Of a stretch of DNA of 64,000 bases, positions 22,624 to 32,927 are shown piece after piece. Within the stretch, counting starts at the first letter, position 1, and the number at the start of each line of letters is the position of its first letter. The notes beneath the pieces were generated by a model that did not search any database, was not told the origin of the DNA, and saw only the letters and a list, made by a program, of their open reading frames with translations. Origin of the DNA: Pieris napi. Taxonomy: Eukaryota > Arthropoda > Insecta > Lepidoptera > Pieridae. The position numbers were made by a program, and so were the translations under genes. The stretch is from the NCBI RefSeq assembly GCF_905475465.1, contig NC_062236.1, positions 878,001 through 942,000 of the forward strand, in the 5' to 3' direction.

Positions 22624-22976
22624 CTAGCTGACCCGGCAAACGTCGCTTTGCTATGTATATTTTTTCTAGGAAAATTTTTTTTAGTTCAATAAAAAAAACT
22701 ATCTGCTATGATACAAAATAGGGGTTGATCGAAGAGGGGTGAAAATTAAGGGTTGTATGTATTTTTGTATGCTGTATCATCATAAAATAAAAATTATAAG
22801 TTTATCTAAAAATTAAAATGTAGGGGTGGGACCACCCATAAATTAGGGGGGTGAAAAATAGATGTTGTCCGATTCTCAGACTTACTGAAAATGCATAAAT
22901 TTTTATAAGAATTAGTCGAACCGTTTCGGAGGAGTATAGGAACGAACATTGTGACACAATAATTTTATATATTAGA
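22624..22976 (-). mobile_element. Non-autonomous Helitron (family H1)
   Basis: Minus strand: 5' TCTAATATATAAAATTATTG, 3' ..GCCGGGTCAGCTAG-T. Near-complete copy. Confidence 0.7.
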
Positions 22977-23694
22977 CAAGAGAATTTCTATTCTCATTAG
23001 TAAATTTAAAATTTGATTATTATAATTAAATTTAAATTTTAAATATATTGTAATCATATAGACACATAAAACTAATAATAAAATAATATACATTGAAATC
23101 AATAACTAAACTTAACATAAACTAAAATATATCATAAAAAAATATATATAAATATATATATTAGATATGGCATATTATCTTTATGTTATCAATAATCAAC
23201 ACACTGATTTCTGCTTTGTCGCAAACCTCAGGGCCTCAAACATTTTAATTACGTCCCAGAACTCCGGCGTGTTTGTGAATTTTCAGCAGTTCGTGATTGA
23301 TTAAGTGTCGGCGACTCGGCCTTTATGAATTCTGTTTGCGACCGCGCGCCTTAATGTATGACCCATTGATGTTGCAAGTTAAATATATCGATTTTGCTCT
23401 GACCCAATTTCTATATGACTATGAATATTGAATTGGTATTTTAACGTTTATATCGAGTTACTAGTTGGCTATTTTGGCTTGAAGCATCACTCATGAAGGC
23501 TCTATTTGAAAATCTAAAATTGAATAATTTTTATTAATGCATTAAATATTATTTTTGACTATTTAAGTGTTTAGATAAAGTTTAAACTACGGTTTTAATT
23601 GAAATATTTTGCTAATATAAGGATTTTACACATTCCATAAGTTTTCATAACCAATGCGACTTAGGGTAGTTCTAGAAAAAAGAGCAATCACCGT

Positions 23695-23790
23695 TTCTTA
23701 AAAAGCCGGTAGCGCATTCGTGGACATTTTGGCAGTGTGAGTGTACATGGGCTGCGATGTCTCTTAGCATCAGGTGACTTCCTGTTCATT
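23695..23790 (-). repeat. GGCCTTTTAAGAATTGG interspersed repeat, fragment
   Basis: Contains the inverted form of the 55977 repeat (AAAGCCGGTAGCGCATTCGT ... TAGCATCAGGTGACTTCCTG). Confidence 0.55.
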
Positions 23791-23814
23791 GTTTGTGTAA
23801 TAAAATCGTGAATT

Positions 23815-23980
23815 TTTACACTCTTTATATTAGCTTCACCTGTATGTATAACAAAAAATACTGGTTTTATTGTGAAAAAGCGTGGGGCGCTCTGTGCCAT
23901 ATTTTTCGCTTTTTCACAATAATACCAGTATTTTTTGTTCATTACCATTTTCAGCCTAAATTAGGAATTATTTTTCACTT
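23815..23980. repeat. Rearranged copy of the TACA-tailed repeat forming a large hairpin
   Basis: AACAAAAAATACTGGTTTTA and TTGTGAAAAAGCG are repeated in inverted order at the other end, giving arms of about 33 bp around GGGGCGCTCTGTGCC. The 5' side keeps the tail sequence TTATATTAGCTTCACCTG. Other copies: 30935, 38278 and 47990. Confidence 0.65.
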
Positions 23981-23989
23981 TTTAGTTTG

Positions 23990-24904
23990 ATTTCCTTCCT
24001 TATGTTACACGCAAAAACCAAGATCTCATCACTATTATCATAAGGGTTCAGCTACATTACCCCATTGCCCCAAACCCCATTATGTGTGAGCGAGATAAAA
24101 AGCGTTATCATTATACAGTAGTGGCTAATGAGAATGACCGTCATTTCGTACCTCGACATCGGGCGGGTAATAGGTTCCTGTGGTAATAAGGGTGAGTGCA
24201 TGCAATCTGTGTTAAGACCCGTTTTGAGACAGACGGCATTTACCTTTGAATGTAGGAGTGTTTTCCATTTTTTCCTTTCACATTTCCTTTAAATGTTTGA
24301 CCCATAAAGTCAAATTATATTTATTGATTTTGGATACTTTTGTACACTCGATGATCGTAACAAAAAGTTTGAAATCTAAATATACAATGCCAGTTGACAA
24401 TCAAGAGGACGGAACGGAAGAGAATAACTAGCAAGAAACTTAAGAAATTAATAATATCACCGCATACATGAAAATCAACAGAACACTTTATAAGAATCAA
24501 ACAGTGGACCTGGCTATTGAATAATAAGATTGAGGCCCCAGCGACTTTTTCCTGTTATCAGACCTCAAGAGAATGCTCGCTGGATAGATTTGCGCTGCTG
24601 AAGAGGTCGCTGAACCTGAAGCCTATCTGAGGCTAAAGATAAATCGTACTGTAAAGGTATCTATAATCGTTGCATCGCACAAAAAAAGAAACTAAAAATT
24701 TAAAATTAATAATAACTAAAACTAAAAAGTTAAAAAATAAAAAACACATCTATATTTTCATCAATATCTGTAATCTGGAAGGGGATGACGGGTCTGGGCG
24801 TTACTGCATACGATGTTTTGCATTTTCTGAGAAGATTTACTATGGTAATATATATATATTTTTTATATACTTTTACCATAGGAAAGTAGAGATTTCAACG
24901 AACT
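23990..24904. other. Intergenic, no gene seen
   Basis: Only short AT-driven ORFs. Confidence 0.45.
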
Positions 24905-25600
24905 GAAAGCACACCAACTTTTTGTAAAAAGCTGATATTTTGACGGGTGAATTTTCGATTGAAATTTAGGGTGTTTTTTCGATATTCATTCAAAATAAGG
25001 TGAAAAATAAATTTTTTTTAATCAAATAAATTACAGCGTATTTGGTATATAGAAAGGTAAGTTTTCACCAAATTTCGTTAAAAAAAAAAGAAATTTGTAA
25101 AAGATAAAAATTAAAAACCAAAAACTTGGTTTTTTGAATTTTTCACATAAATTTTGAGGTTATGTGAAAAATGTGTGAATACAAAAGTTTTAGATCTTTT
25201 TATTACCTACAACTTTGCCATTTAACTTTCTTCGATAGGACTTTTAGTTTTGCCGGAAATCGAGATAAAACGTTTTTTACCCTTAAAACTAATCCCCCCT
25301 ACCCCTTCCCGACCTCAGATCGCCCGTAAATTATTTTTCCTTTAATTATTATAATATACTCCTTCTTTTCCAATAGGTTTCATCCTACTATTATTTTTTT
25401 AGGTTTAAAAATTATCGGCACTGGTCTACTAGGATTAGAAAGAAAGGAAAATTTTGTAAGAAGATTAGTGTGAATATTAAATATTTTTGGAACGAAGTTC
25501 CTCACGGCAGGCTTGGAGGAGATAGGGATTTTGCTGCGCGACCGAACTGAAAAAAATGTGATAGTAAAACCGTAAGAAAAAGTCCGTGGAATAAAACCGT
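24905..25600. other. Unassigned AT-rich block, possibly a mobile element
   Basis: Long A/T runs mixed with a distinct stretch (TTGCCGGAAATCGAGATAAA). I cannot find terminal repeats. The ORF at 25380-25685 (-) has no recognisable domain. Confidence 0.3.
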
Positions 25601-25603
25601 TAA

Positions 25604-25828
25604 ATGAGACGTGCGCAGGCGCGACAGTTGTATACACAAGCGAGTATTGCGCAGTTTCGTCGGCAAGGAGGACACACGCGTGCACACTTCCCCAAAATGG
25701 CAGAAAAAGATAATACGAAAGTTAAGGAAAGAGAGTTTATCGTGGTATTGCTTTTGTGTTCCCTCATGTTTGTATTTTTTTTCTCAAGTCTTATAAGAGA
25801 TTTGCAAATTGTGTCATTTCTACATTAG
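25604..25828 (+). other. Small ORF with one membrane segment behind a CpG-rich leader
   Basis: From the ATG at 25697 (CAAAATGGC, good context) the frame encodes MAEKDNTKVKEREF, then a hydrophobic run (IVVLLLCSLMFVFFFSSLI) and about 11 more residues to TAG at 25826-25828. The frame is also open upstream to 25604. The 90 bp before the ATG are rich in CG pairs, as in a promoter. It could be the first exon of a type II membrane protein, a micropeptide gene, or part of the repeat-like block it sits in. I recognise no family. Confidence 0.25.
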
Positions 25829-26076
25829 CCGAAGGAACTTCGTTCCTACCTGGTGGCCCACGACACCACATCTTTTAATATAAATAAACTAGATCAATGA
25901 AGTCACGTCGGAGTTTTAGAGTATCCAACTTGAAATAATCCAAACGAGCCTAGCAGACGATTGCAAATTGCAAATTGAATAATCAAATCAAATTCTATCA
26001 AAAAAATTCTAGGTCAGCCTACGAACTTTTCAGAACACTTGTTAATAAGCACACCACTTTATAATATGACGCCTTA

Positions 26077-26581
26077 GGCCTACAACGCACTAGCGGCTGG
26101 CCGCAATGCGGTGTGTCGCTGCGGCAGGCCGCACATCGATTATTACATGAAACCGCACGATAACAACGCACTCATTTGCGGACAACCGTCAACCGTTCCG
26201 GTTGATCTAGAGCTGCGGCGAGCCGCACCGGTTGAATGATGCGGCGCGCCGCGTCCCCTCCACGAACTCGGTGCGGTTAGCCGCAAATAACGCGTCCTAC
26301 CCGCCTCAGTCATCGCTTGTTCCTTGCGCTAGACACTATTCAGAGTTTTTTGACGATATTTTCTACGATGATTTAAATAAATTACTGCCGCAACTTCTCC
26401 AACGTCCATCATGTGCAAAATTTCAAGAAGCACTGACGAGTGACGATTGCGGCAGAAAGCAATAGGATCGCAATAGGGACGGTTAGCCGGAATACGGCAT
26501 GCCGCTACGGCAGACCGTATATACCGCGGCCTACCGCAGCGGCACACCGCATCGCGGCCAGTCGCTAGTGCGTTGTAGGCC
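26077..26581. mobile_element. GC-rich Harbinger-like element, 505 bp
   Basis: Inverted ends GGCCTACAACGCACTAGCGG, flanked directly by TTA on both sides (26074-26076, 26582-26584). Interior repeats of TGCGG/CCGCA make this the most GC-rich block of the window. Short ORFs on both strands (26232-26465 +, 26329-26790 -) are not recognisable transposase. TSD and ends fit PIF/Harbinger. Confidence 0.75.
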
Positions 26582-26925
26582 TTAGGCTGAATAGGCTTCA
26601 TGCTAGATGTGTACAGCGTGCTCTTCTTCTTTTGATGCCTCTTAATTACTGGAGGTTGGGCGTTAAGTGCCTGTGAAGTCCTTTGCCAGATCCAGCAACT
26701 CTTCTGCTGACGGAAAACCCGTCCACTCCCTAACGTTACCCGTTTGCCGCCTGTTATATAAAAAATATATTTACTTAAATTAATAATCATAAGTATTTAA
26801 TCTGGGATAAAATTGTCAATGATTATTTAATATTTCTAAATATCTTAAGATATATTATAGTTATACCTGTAACTACATATTAAAGTAAAATTCAAGTCAG
26901 TATGTGTATATATATTTTTTTTGTA

Positions 26926-27060
26926 ATAAGAGGCAAACTGGCAGAAGGCTCATCTGATGTTCAGTGGTACCACCCATAGTTACTCTTGCCAGAGTGATAT
27001 GTCCTCCGCCCATGGACACTATGCCGGCCTTTTAAGAATTGGTACTCCCTATTTTTGAAA
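26926..27060 (+). repeat. GGCCTTTTAAGAATTGG interspersed repeat
   Basis: ATAAGAGGCAAACTGGCAGA ... GCCCATGGACACTATGCCGG, CCTTTTAAGAATTGGTAC. Confidence 0.65.
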
Positions 27061-27539
27061 GTACTTTAAGTACTTTCTTTTTGTACGTTCGTATTTATTT
27101 ACGTACAAATGTGTATGTTTAGTAAAAAGATAGTTCAAAAAGCACTCCAAACCTCAAATAATGAAATAAATCGCGTTTATTATATCTGTAAAAGAAGTGT
27201 TTAATAATTGTAGTATCCACGGTAAGACAATCGCTTGATTCAATTTATTCGTAACATATTCATATATCCGGCGTTACATCTGTCCTCACCTTTATACAGG
27301 TTGTATCTGGGCAGTTAGACAAAACGATTAACATAACTGATTTTCGTAGTTGAACCATTGTTTGAGACCTTTCAGGGTTTACGGTTGAAATGAACTTAAT
27401 TGCGGTTTAATGGAGTTAATATAGAGCGTTTTATGTATTCTTAGTGACAAACAAAAAACAAATGTTTTATAAAAAAAATAGATGGGGTTTTGTCACTTAG
27501 GCGTAGAAAAAATAGTTTACGACCTATTCTCAGACCTAC

Positions 27540-27760
27540 CGAATATATATAAAAAAAACATGTGTGTGTACTTATATACACGCGTTAGAAGTTATACATC
27601 TGTGGGGTAACAAGATAAAAATCTTTTTAAAAAGTTTATCTTTCGCCTTATTGTTGTTTGTAAAAAAACAAAACTTACAATAGAAAAAAGGTTATGAACT
27701 CATTGAAAGTTTTATTAAAACGCATTATCTAGTAAAATAAAGTTTATTTAATTTTTTTTT
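27540..27760. repeat. Dispersed repeat pair, copy 1
   Basis: Shares AATCTTTTTAAAAAGTTTAT, CTTTCGCCTTATT and ATTGAAAGTTTTATTA in the same order with 59840-60060. Confidence 0.6.
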
Positions 27761-28119
27761 TAAATGTCTACATAGTTAAAGAAATGGATTTTATTGCATG
27801 TCTTAAGGGCATATTTTATTGAATGTGGTTTGAAGACGTAATTTCGTTAGACAAAGTATACAATTCACATAACAAGCTCATTAAATTGTTAAAAGCAAAA
27901 AATAACAGCAGTCAGTTTTATAGGTCATTACAAAAGGGTAAAAGTAAATTCGTTGGAACTAAAATTGCGCCTTGAAATCGCTATCATTAGGGTAACGAGC
28001 GGCAGTGCTGACGCCGCTCTGAGGGTGTCCAGTTCTCTAAGGCTATGGGCACATTGTTGTACCCAAATATATAAATATATATATACAGTAACAATACTGT
28101 GAAACTACCAGAAATCTAG

Positions 28120-28143
28120 GTTAATATATATATATATATATAT
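28120..28143. repeat. (TA)n microsatellite
   Basis: Uninterrupted AT dinucleotides between TTA and TTC. Confidence 0.85.
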
Positions 28144-28284
28144 TCAAGGGTTTGGTTGTGGCATGTGAGTAGTTTCAATCTAGGAGTACATTGTCCTTAC
28201 ATATAATTATTTAACTAATGTATACAAAATATTGTAAAACCTATTTTAAGAGTAAGTGTGGAGTTTCGTTCCCATTCTTCTCCA

Positions 28285-28401
28285 CACGAATTACGTGTCA
28301 CTTTGTTTGTCCGCTATGGACTCCTAAACTACTTAACCGATTTCAATAAAATTTGCACACCATGTGTAGTTTGATCTAACTTAAAAGATAGGGTAACTTA
28401 C
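28285..28401 (+). mobile_element. Helitron 5' fragment (family of 1110-1485)
   Basis: TTTGTCCGCTATGGACTCCT ... GTGTAGTTTGATCTAACTT matches the intron-1 Helitron; it runs straight into the next element. Confidence 0.55.
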
Positions 28402-28620
28402 ATATATATAATTGTACTGTATGTGTGTATGTCACTGAACTTCTCTTCAACGGATGGACCGATTTTAATGATTATTTTGTATGCGTTTGGGTTGAGCCCT
28501 GGATGGTTTAGTTTCAAAAATCAGCCCGACAGATGGCGCTGCAGTCGGTACTTTCATACTTTGTTTAATATCCTGATCGCTTGAAATATCATGCAGGACA
28601 ACGTCTGTGGGGTCCGATAG
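28402..28620 (+). mobile_element. Non-autonomous Helitron (family H3), decayed 3' end
   Basis: TATATATAATTGTACTG ... ACGTCTGTGGGGTCCGATAG, paralogous to 13519-13739; CTAG has become ATAG. Confidence 0.6.
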
Positions 28621-28734
28621 TTTAATTTAAAATAATAATTGTCATAAATGCTTGTAGCGCTACCTACAATTTGCGCTTACAAATCACTGCGAGGCGACTG
28701 AAATGCGCTAAGTTATTCTTGACCTCAACTACTA

Positions 28735-28805
28735 GGAGACTTCGGGCTGACCAGCCAGTGGTTAGGCTAGTCGAGGATCCTCCCTTAAGGTTGGATCCTC
28801 CCTTC
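28735..28805 (+). repeat. Dispersed CAGTGGTTAG...GAGGATCC fragment
   Basis: GCCAGTGGTTAGGCTAGTCG, AGGATCC. Related fragments lie at 11066-11096 (ATCAGTGGTTAGACTGATTG) and 50911-50940. Origin unknown. Confidence 0.45.
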
Positions 28806-29124
28806 ACCATCCTTCCTCCACATGCCAGTATATATGTCATGCATATCCAAATAGATGCACACACGCAATGATCGTACTCACGCACAAGATAACGATAAAC
28901 ACATAATGAGAGGGATTTAATAAACTATATTTCTAACATTCAAACACTACAAAATAAATTAATAAAAACACTATTTAGAGATTTTTTTTAAAACATTCTA
29001 CCAAGAAACCAAAATTATAACGATTAAATAACTATAAAGCACCTGTATCTTAATTAATTTTTTTTTAATAACCCTCTCCATAGTAGCTTCTCATTAAAAA
29101 AAATCAAACACACCACTACACGTA

Positions 29125-29215
29125 ATACTCGTCGAACGAGTTAGCTTCAAGTCTATTAAGTATGAGGGTGTGCAATTATTTAATCAATTACCGTCTAAAA
29201 TTCGTGAATCTCGTT
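29125..29215 (+). pseudogene. LINE RT C-terminal fragment
   Basis: Reads LVERVSFKSIKYEGVQLFNQ, LPSKIRESRSYTY, stop, like the common LINE end F...G..LWN.LP..IR. Too short to place in a clade. Confidence 0.5.
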
Positions 29216-29539
29216 CATATACATATTAAGATTCTCATGTAAATACAATATTTTTTTTTGTACTGAGAAATAAAGTTCTTTAAATATTAAATTGTGTATC
29301 AACAATGTGTTTATAGCCTTAACAAAAGCAGTATGTAAGCGCCTTTACAACTAATGAACCGAGGCATTTTGTAGTACGAATTTGTAGTTCCACATGGATT
29401 TAAAATTGTGGCAATTAGTATTGTTGTTTAGTACTGTAAATGAACGATTTCATTACTTTAATTATGAATTAATTATAACATCCTCATACTAAGCTAATTA
29501 AGGGTTATAAGATTGTTGTTCAGTTAGGGTAGTTTTCCA

Positions 29540-29682
29540 CACTATTCAATAAGACCACTTTTTAAAAGACTGGCAACGCACTTGCGAGCCCTCTGGCAAT
29601 GTGAGTGTCCATGGGCGGCGGTGTCACTTAACATCAGATAAGCCTCCTGTCCGTTTGCCCCCTGTAACATAAAAAAAAGTTA
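29540..29682 (-). repeat. GGCCTTTTAAGAATTGG interspersed repeat
   Basis: Inverted copy (AGACTGGCAACGCACTTGCG ... GCCTCCTGTCCGTTTGCC). Confidence 0.65.
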
Positions 29683-29689
29683 TTTTTAC

Positions 29690-30930
29690 GAATGCAACGT
29701 GGTCTCGCAATTCATTTAAAATAAGTAGAATTATTAATGAAAAGGGTTAAAATACATTATTTTTCCAAAAGCTCCATATTTGGTTGACGGCCGCCCTGTC
29801 GTTTCCTGACTATGATTTATCTCGCTAGCCGAGGGTCATTTTAATAAATGCTTTCGGAAAATGGGAAATATTTCTGAGAAAAATTATAAGACGGTTTCCC
29901 AGCTAAGCCGACCGTCATATTAATGCTATGAAGGAATTATTGTATTATCTTTTATATGTTCGTACGTTTATGTGAGTGTTCTACGAGTATAAAGATGTGT
30001 GAATTTGATTTTCCAACAATTCAAATGGAATATTAAACATTCAAGTGTAACTGCACTCCTTCATCCCTTTTAAAAGAGTCTCTTTTAAACTTAATAAATA
30101 AATAAAAGAAGAAAAAAATAAAAAGATAAATTACATAAAATAAAAATATGTTTATATAAGAATATAAGATACTAATCTTAATCACTTATAACACGTCATT
30201 ACATTTCAAAAAAATCTTTATCATTTCATATTTAGGCCAAATATATTTTGAATTTAACAAAAGATGTTTGATTCGTTCGATTTCGTTTCACAATCACAAA
30301 TAATACACACGATATAATTATATGTTCAAACTTATGGTTCTTATATTATCTGAATATCTGTATTTTATTCTAAAAAAATATACATTGTACATAAGAGTTG
30401 GTATTAGAGAACATTTTTTTTTAACATTTACGATCCTCAAATAGGTAATTGTAGCTTAGTTAACCCGTTTATTTTGATACGTTTTGGTATACACACGCTG
30501 AAAGTTATCTGATCCTAGTTTTTATTTATTTATTTATTGCATATACATATAAATAAAAAAGTTTACAATAGTGTGCCGAAAACATAGACTGGATACAGTT
30601 TTTCTGTCCACCACAATCAAACAGATTTAAAACGAATTATTCTATTGCGCTTATAAATCGGCACAAACCCCCTTTTGCCACTAGTGTGCCGTAAATAAAA
30701 CTCATATCATATCTGAGTTAAAACCATAATAATAACAGGCGATGGACCATTGTCCCTACGTTCCAGAGATTCATTCATGGCCGATGAAAGGTATTGCCCG
30801 CTATTTTTCCATAACAAATATAAAAAGTGGTTTTCAATTGGAACCTTTTCTTCCTTATCCAGATAACGGCGTTGAGTAAGAAAACCAAACTCATAGGTTC
30901 ATAATATGCTAATTAGTCAAAGAAATATCG
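29690..30930. other. Intergenic, no gene seen
   Basis: Nothing recognised beyond simple AT-rich runs. Confidence 0.45.
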
Positions 30931-30934
30931 ACAG

Positions 30935-31252
30935 ACGAAAAATATGGCACAGAGCGCCCCACGCTTTTTCACAATAATACAAGTATTTTTTGTTCATTAC
31001 CATTTTCAGCCTAAATTAGTTTGATGTGCTTTAAAAGCGTGTTTTTTTAGATTTTTTAAACTATTAATTATTTTTTAGTTATTTTTTTCATTTTTTTTTC
31101 GGATTATTGCATCTTTGCGCACCTGTCATCGATCTTTGACAGGTGCGCAAAGTTTGAATTAAATCTGTCCGTTAAAAGTGGGTCAAAATCGAGTCCGAAG
31201 GAGTCGGTTACATACATACATACATACAGGTGAAGCTAATATAAAGCGTGTA
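30935..31252 (+). repeat. TACA-tailed interspersed repeat with internal stem
   Basis: Runs from ATATGGCACAGAGCGCCCC to a short (TACA)n and GGTGAAGCTAATATAAAGCG. A perfect 16-bp stem (CTTTGCGCACCTGTCA) with an 8-nt loop lies at 31113-31152. Shared with 47990 (+) and 38278 (-). A tandem TACA tail is typical of microsatellite-ended elements of Lepidoptera. Confidence 0.7.
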
Positions 31253-31677
31253 AAAAATTGAAACATTATAATAAATATTATTTTGATAACGTTATAATGT
31301 TTTAGTATATGGCTCATAATGTATGTAACTTCTATGTAAAATTCTTTTTAAGACAAATTTGCACGCCATTGTGTGGCAGAATATGCGAACTTTGGATTGT
31401 ACCACCATAACATTTTGTACCATATTCTTGCAAATAAATTATTATTATTATTAAGTCTGTGCTGCATGTGAGGATCTCAAGTGTTTGCATTTTGCAATTT
31501 GAGTCGAGTTCTGCACCAGCAAAGTTCTATAGTTCTTACACGCGTAAGAACGTATTAATTAAGCACGCATTTAATTAATATACTAAATAATTATAATAAA
31601 ATCCCGTTCACAAAAGTCGAATATACAGATATTAGATTCGCTATATGCATTTGGTTTTTCTTACTATCCTTATATCC

Positions 31678-31805
31678 TAGCTTCCTTCAGTACCGTTGAT
31701 CGGAACACCGTCACGGGTAAAGGCCCCCTCCAGCCTTTTCCGAATATACTTTCGCCATTTTCTCCTTCTTTTCACTGGTCCTTTCCAATTAGATATCATA
31801 TATCT
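31678..31805 (-). pseudogene. LINE 3' remnant, same family as 593-800
   Basis: Minus strand reads RKRLEGAFTRDGVPINGTEG, S, stop, preceded by GPVKRRRKWRKYI. It shares the DNA CCTTCAGTACCGT and CACGGGTA with 593-800. Confidence 0.55.
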
Positions 31806-32630
31806 CATCTTACTATACGTGTTTAGTTAGGTCCGTATTAATTACTTATGTAGGTATTTGACCTGCTGAACCCCAGATTTCTTGGAAGACCAAAGTCAAA
31901 TTAAGGCTTCAAAGCCTGCGGAGCCTTTTCAAGGAATAAGGCTTTATGGCGGTTCAAGGATTATCTAACTCGAATTCAACTTACAGTCCCGCAAAAAGGC
32001 TGTTTGAGGGCTGAGAAATGTCTGCTGTATACTAATTATAACAAATAATTGTTTTTGTCCTGTACCAATAGTGGTGAACATCAGCTCTGCCTACCCGACG
32101 ATAATAGTTTCACTGGAAACAAGAACATCCAACTTACATACGATAGCCACGTAACCGTGTTAGCTTTAATCAATTTCCTTACCAGTTACAGATTGAAAGA
32201 CATGAATATTATAACGGAGGTAAATGAAACGATGGCAAAACTACACTTCATACAATGTAATGTCTAAATATTAATATTTCGTAAACAATAAAAAAAAGTT
32301 ACACCTTACATAGTGTAATATCTTTATTTTAAAGTGGTACTAGTCCTTATTGTCATGAATAAATGCCCCTTTATATTGTTATAACAATTCGTCTTAATTT
32401 ATCAAACTACCCCCATGTCTTACAAAATTTATTATGTTGTTATTGTACTGAAAAAGTCACTTAAGAGGCATTCCAGCTATATTTAATAACCATAACGATA
32501 ACTCCCACTGTAATAAATATCGTCTAAATCATTGTTCCTAACAGCCCGAACGGGAGCAATCTCGCAACGCTCAAGAAATAAATAGTTGCGTTCTCAAAAT
32601 AACGTTAGAACACTATGACATACATAGTAA
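31806..32630. other. Upstream intergenic of the LRR gene
   Basis: The ORF at 32049-32267 (+) has a non-repetitive composition but no domain I recognise. No strong exon borders. Confidence 0.4.
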
Positions 32631-32639
32631 AAGTCAGCC

Positions 32640-32927
32640 TCTATAAAAATAAGGGTTTGGCGAACTTGGCTACTACGCCGGCGCAAAGAATGATTCTCCC
32701 GAACGCAGCAGTTGATCAGACACGTCGACGCCATCGGCAATGCCGGTACTGCGGTGCGTGATTCGCGTCCCTCTAGTCACGTGCTATCTCGTCGAGCCGT
32801 CACGCCAGGTGACAACTTGAGTGACGGAACACTACAAGCCGAAAACTATGCGTTTAAGAGCCTCTAAAACGCTCTTACAAGTGCACAAACATCTCATTTT
32901 AAATCCCGCGTAAGTTTCGAGTGCGAA
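32640..32927 (+). promoter_or_regulatory. CpG-richer promoter/5' UTR region of the LRR gene
   Basis: The base composition changes sharply to a segment with many CG pairs (CTACGCCGGCGC, ACACGTCGACGCC, CGTCGAGCCGTCACGCC) ending at the ATG context GCGAAATGG. No TATA box is seen. A core promoter is inferred from position and composition only. Confidence 0.45.

Noticed and set aside
26232..26790. ORFs of 77 and 153 residues in the GC-rich block
   Set aside because: They result from GC-rich composition in a Harbinger-like element and show no transposase motif.
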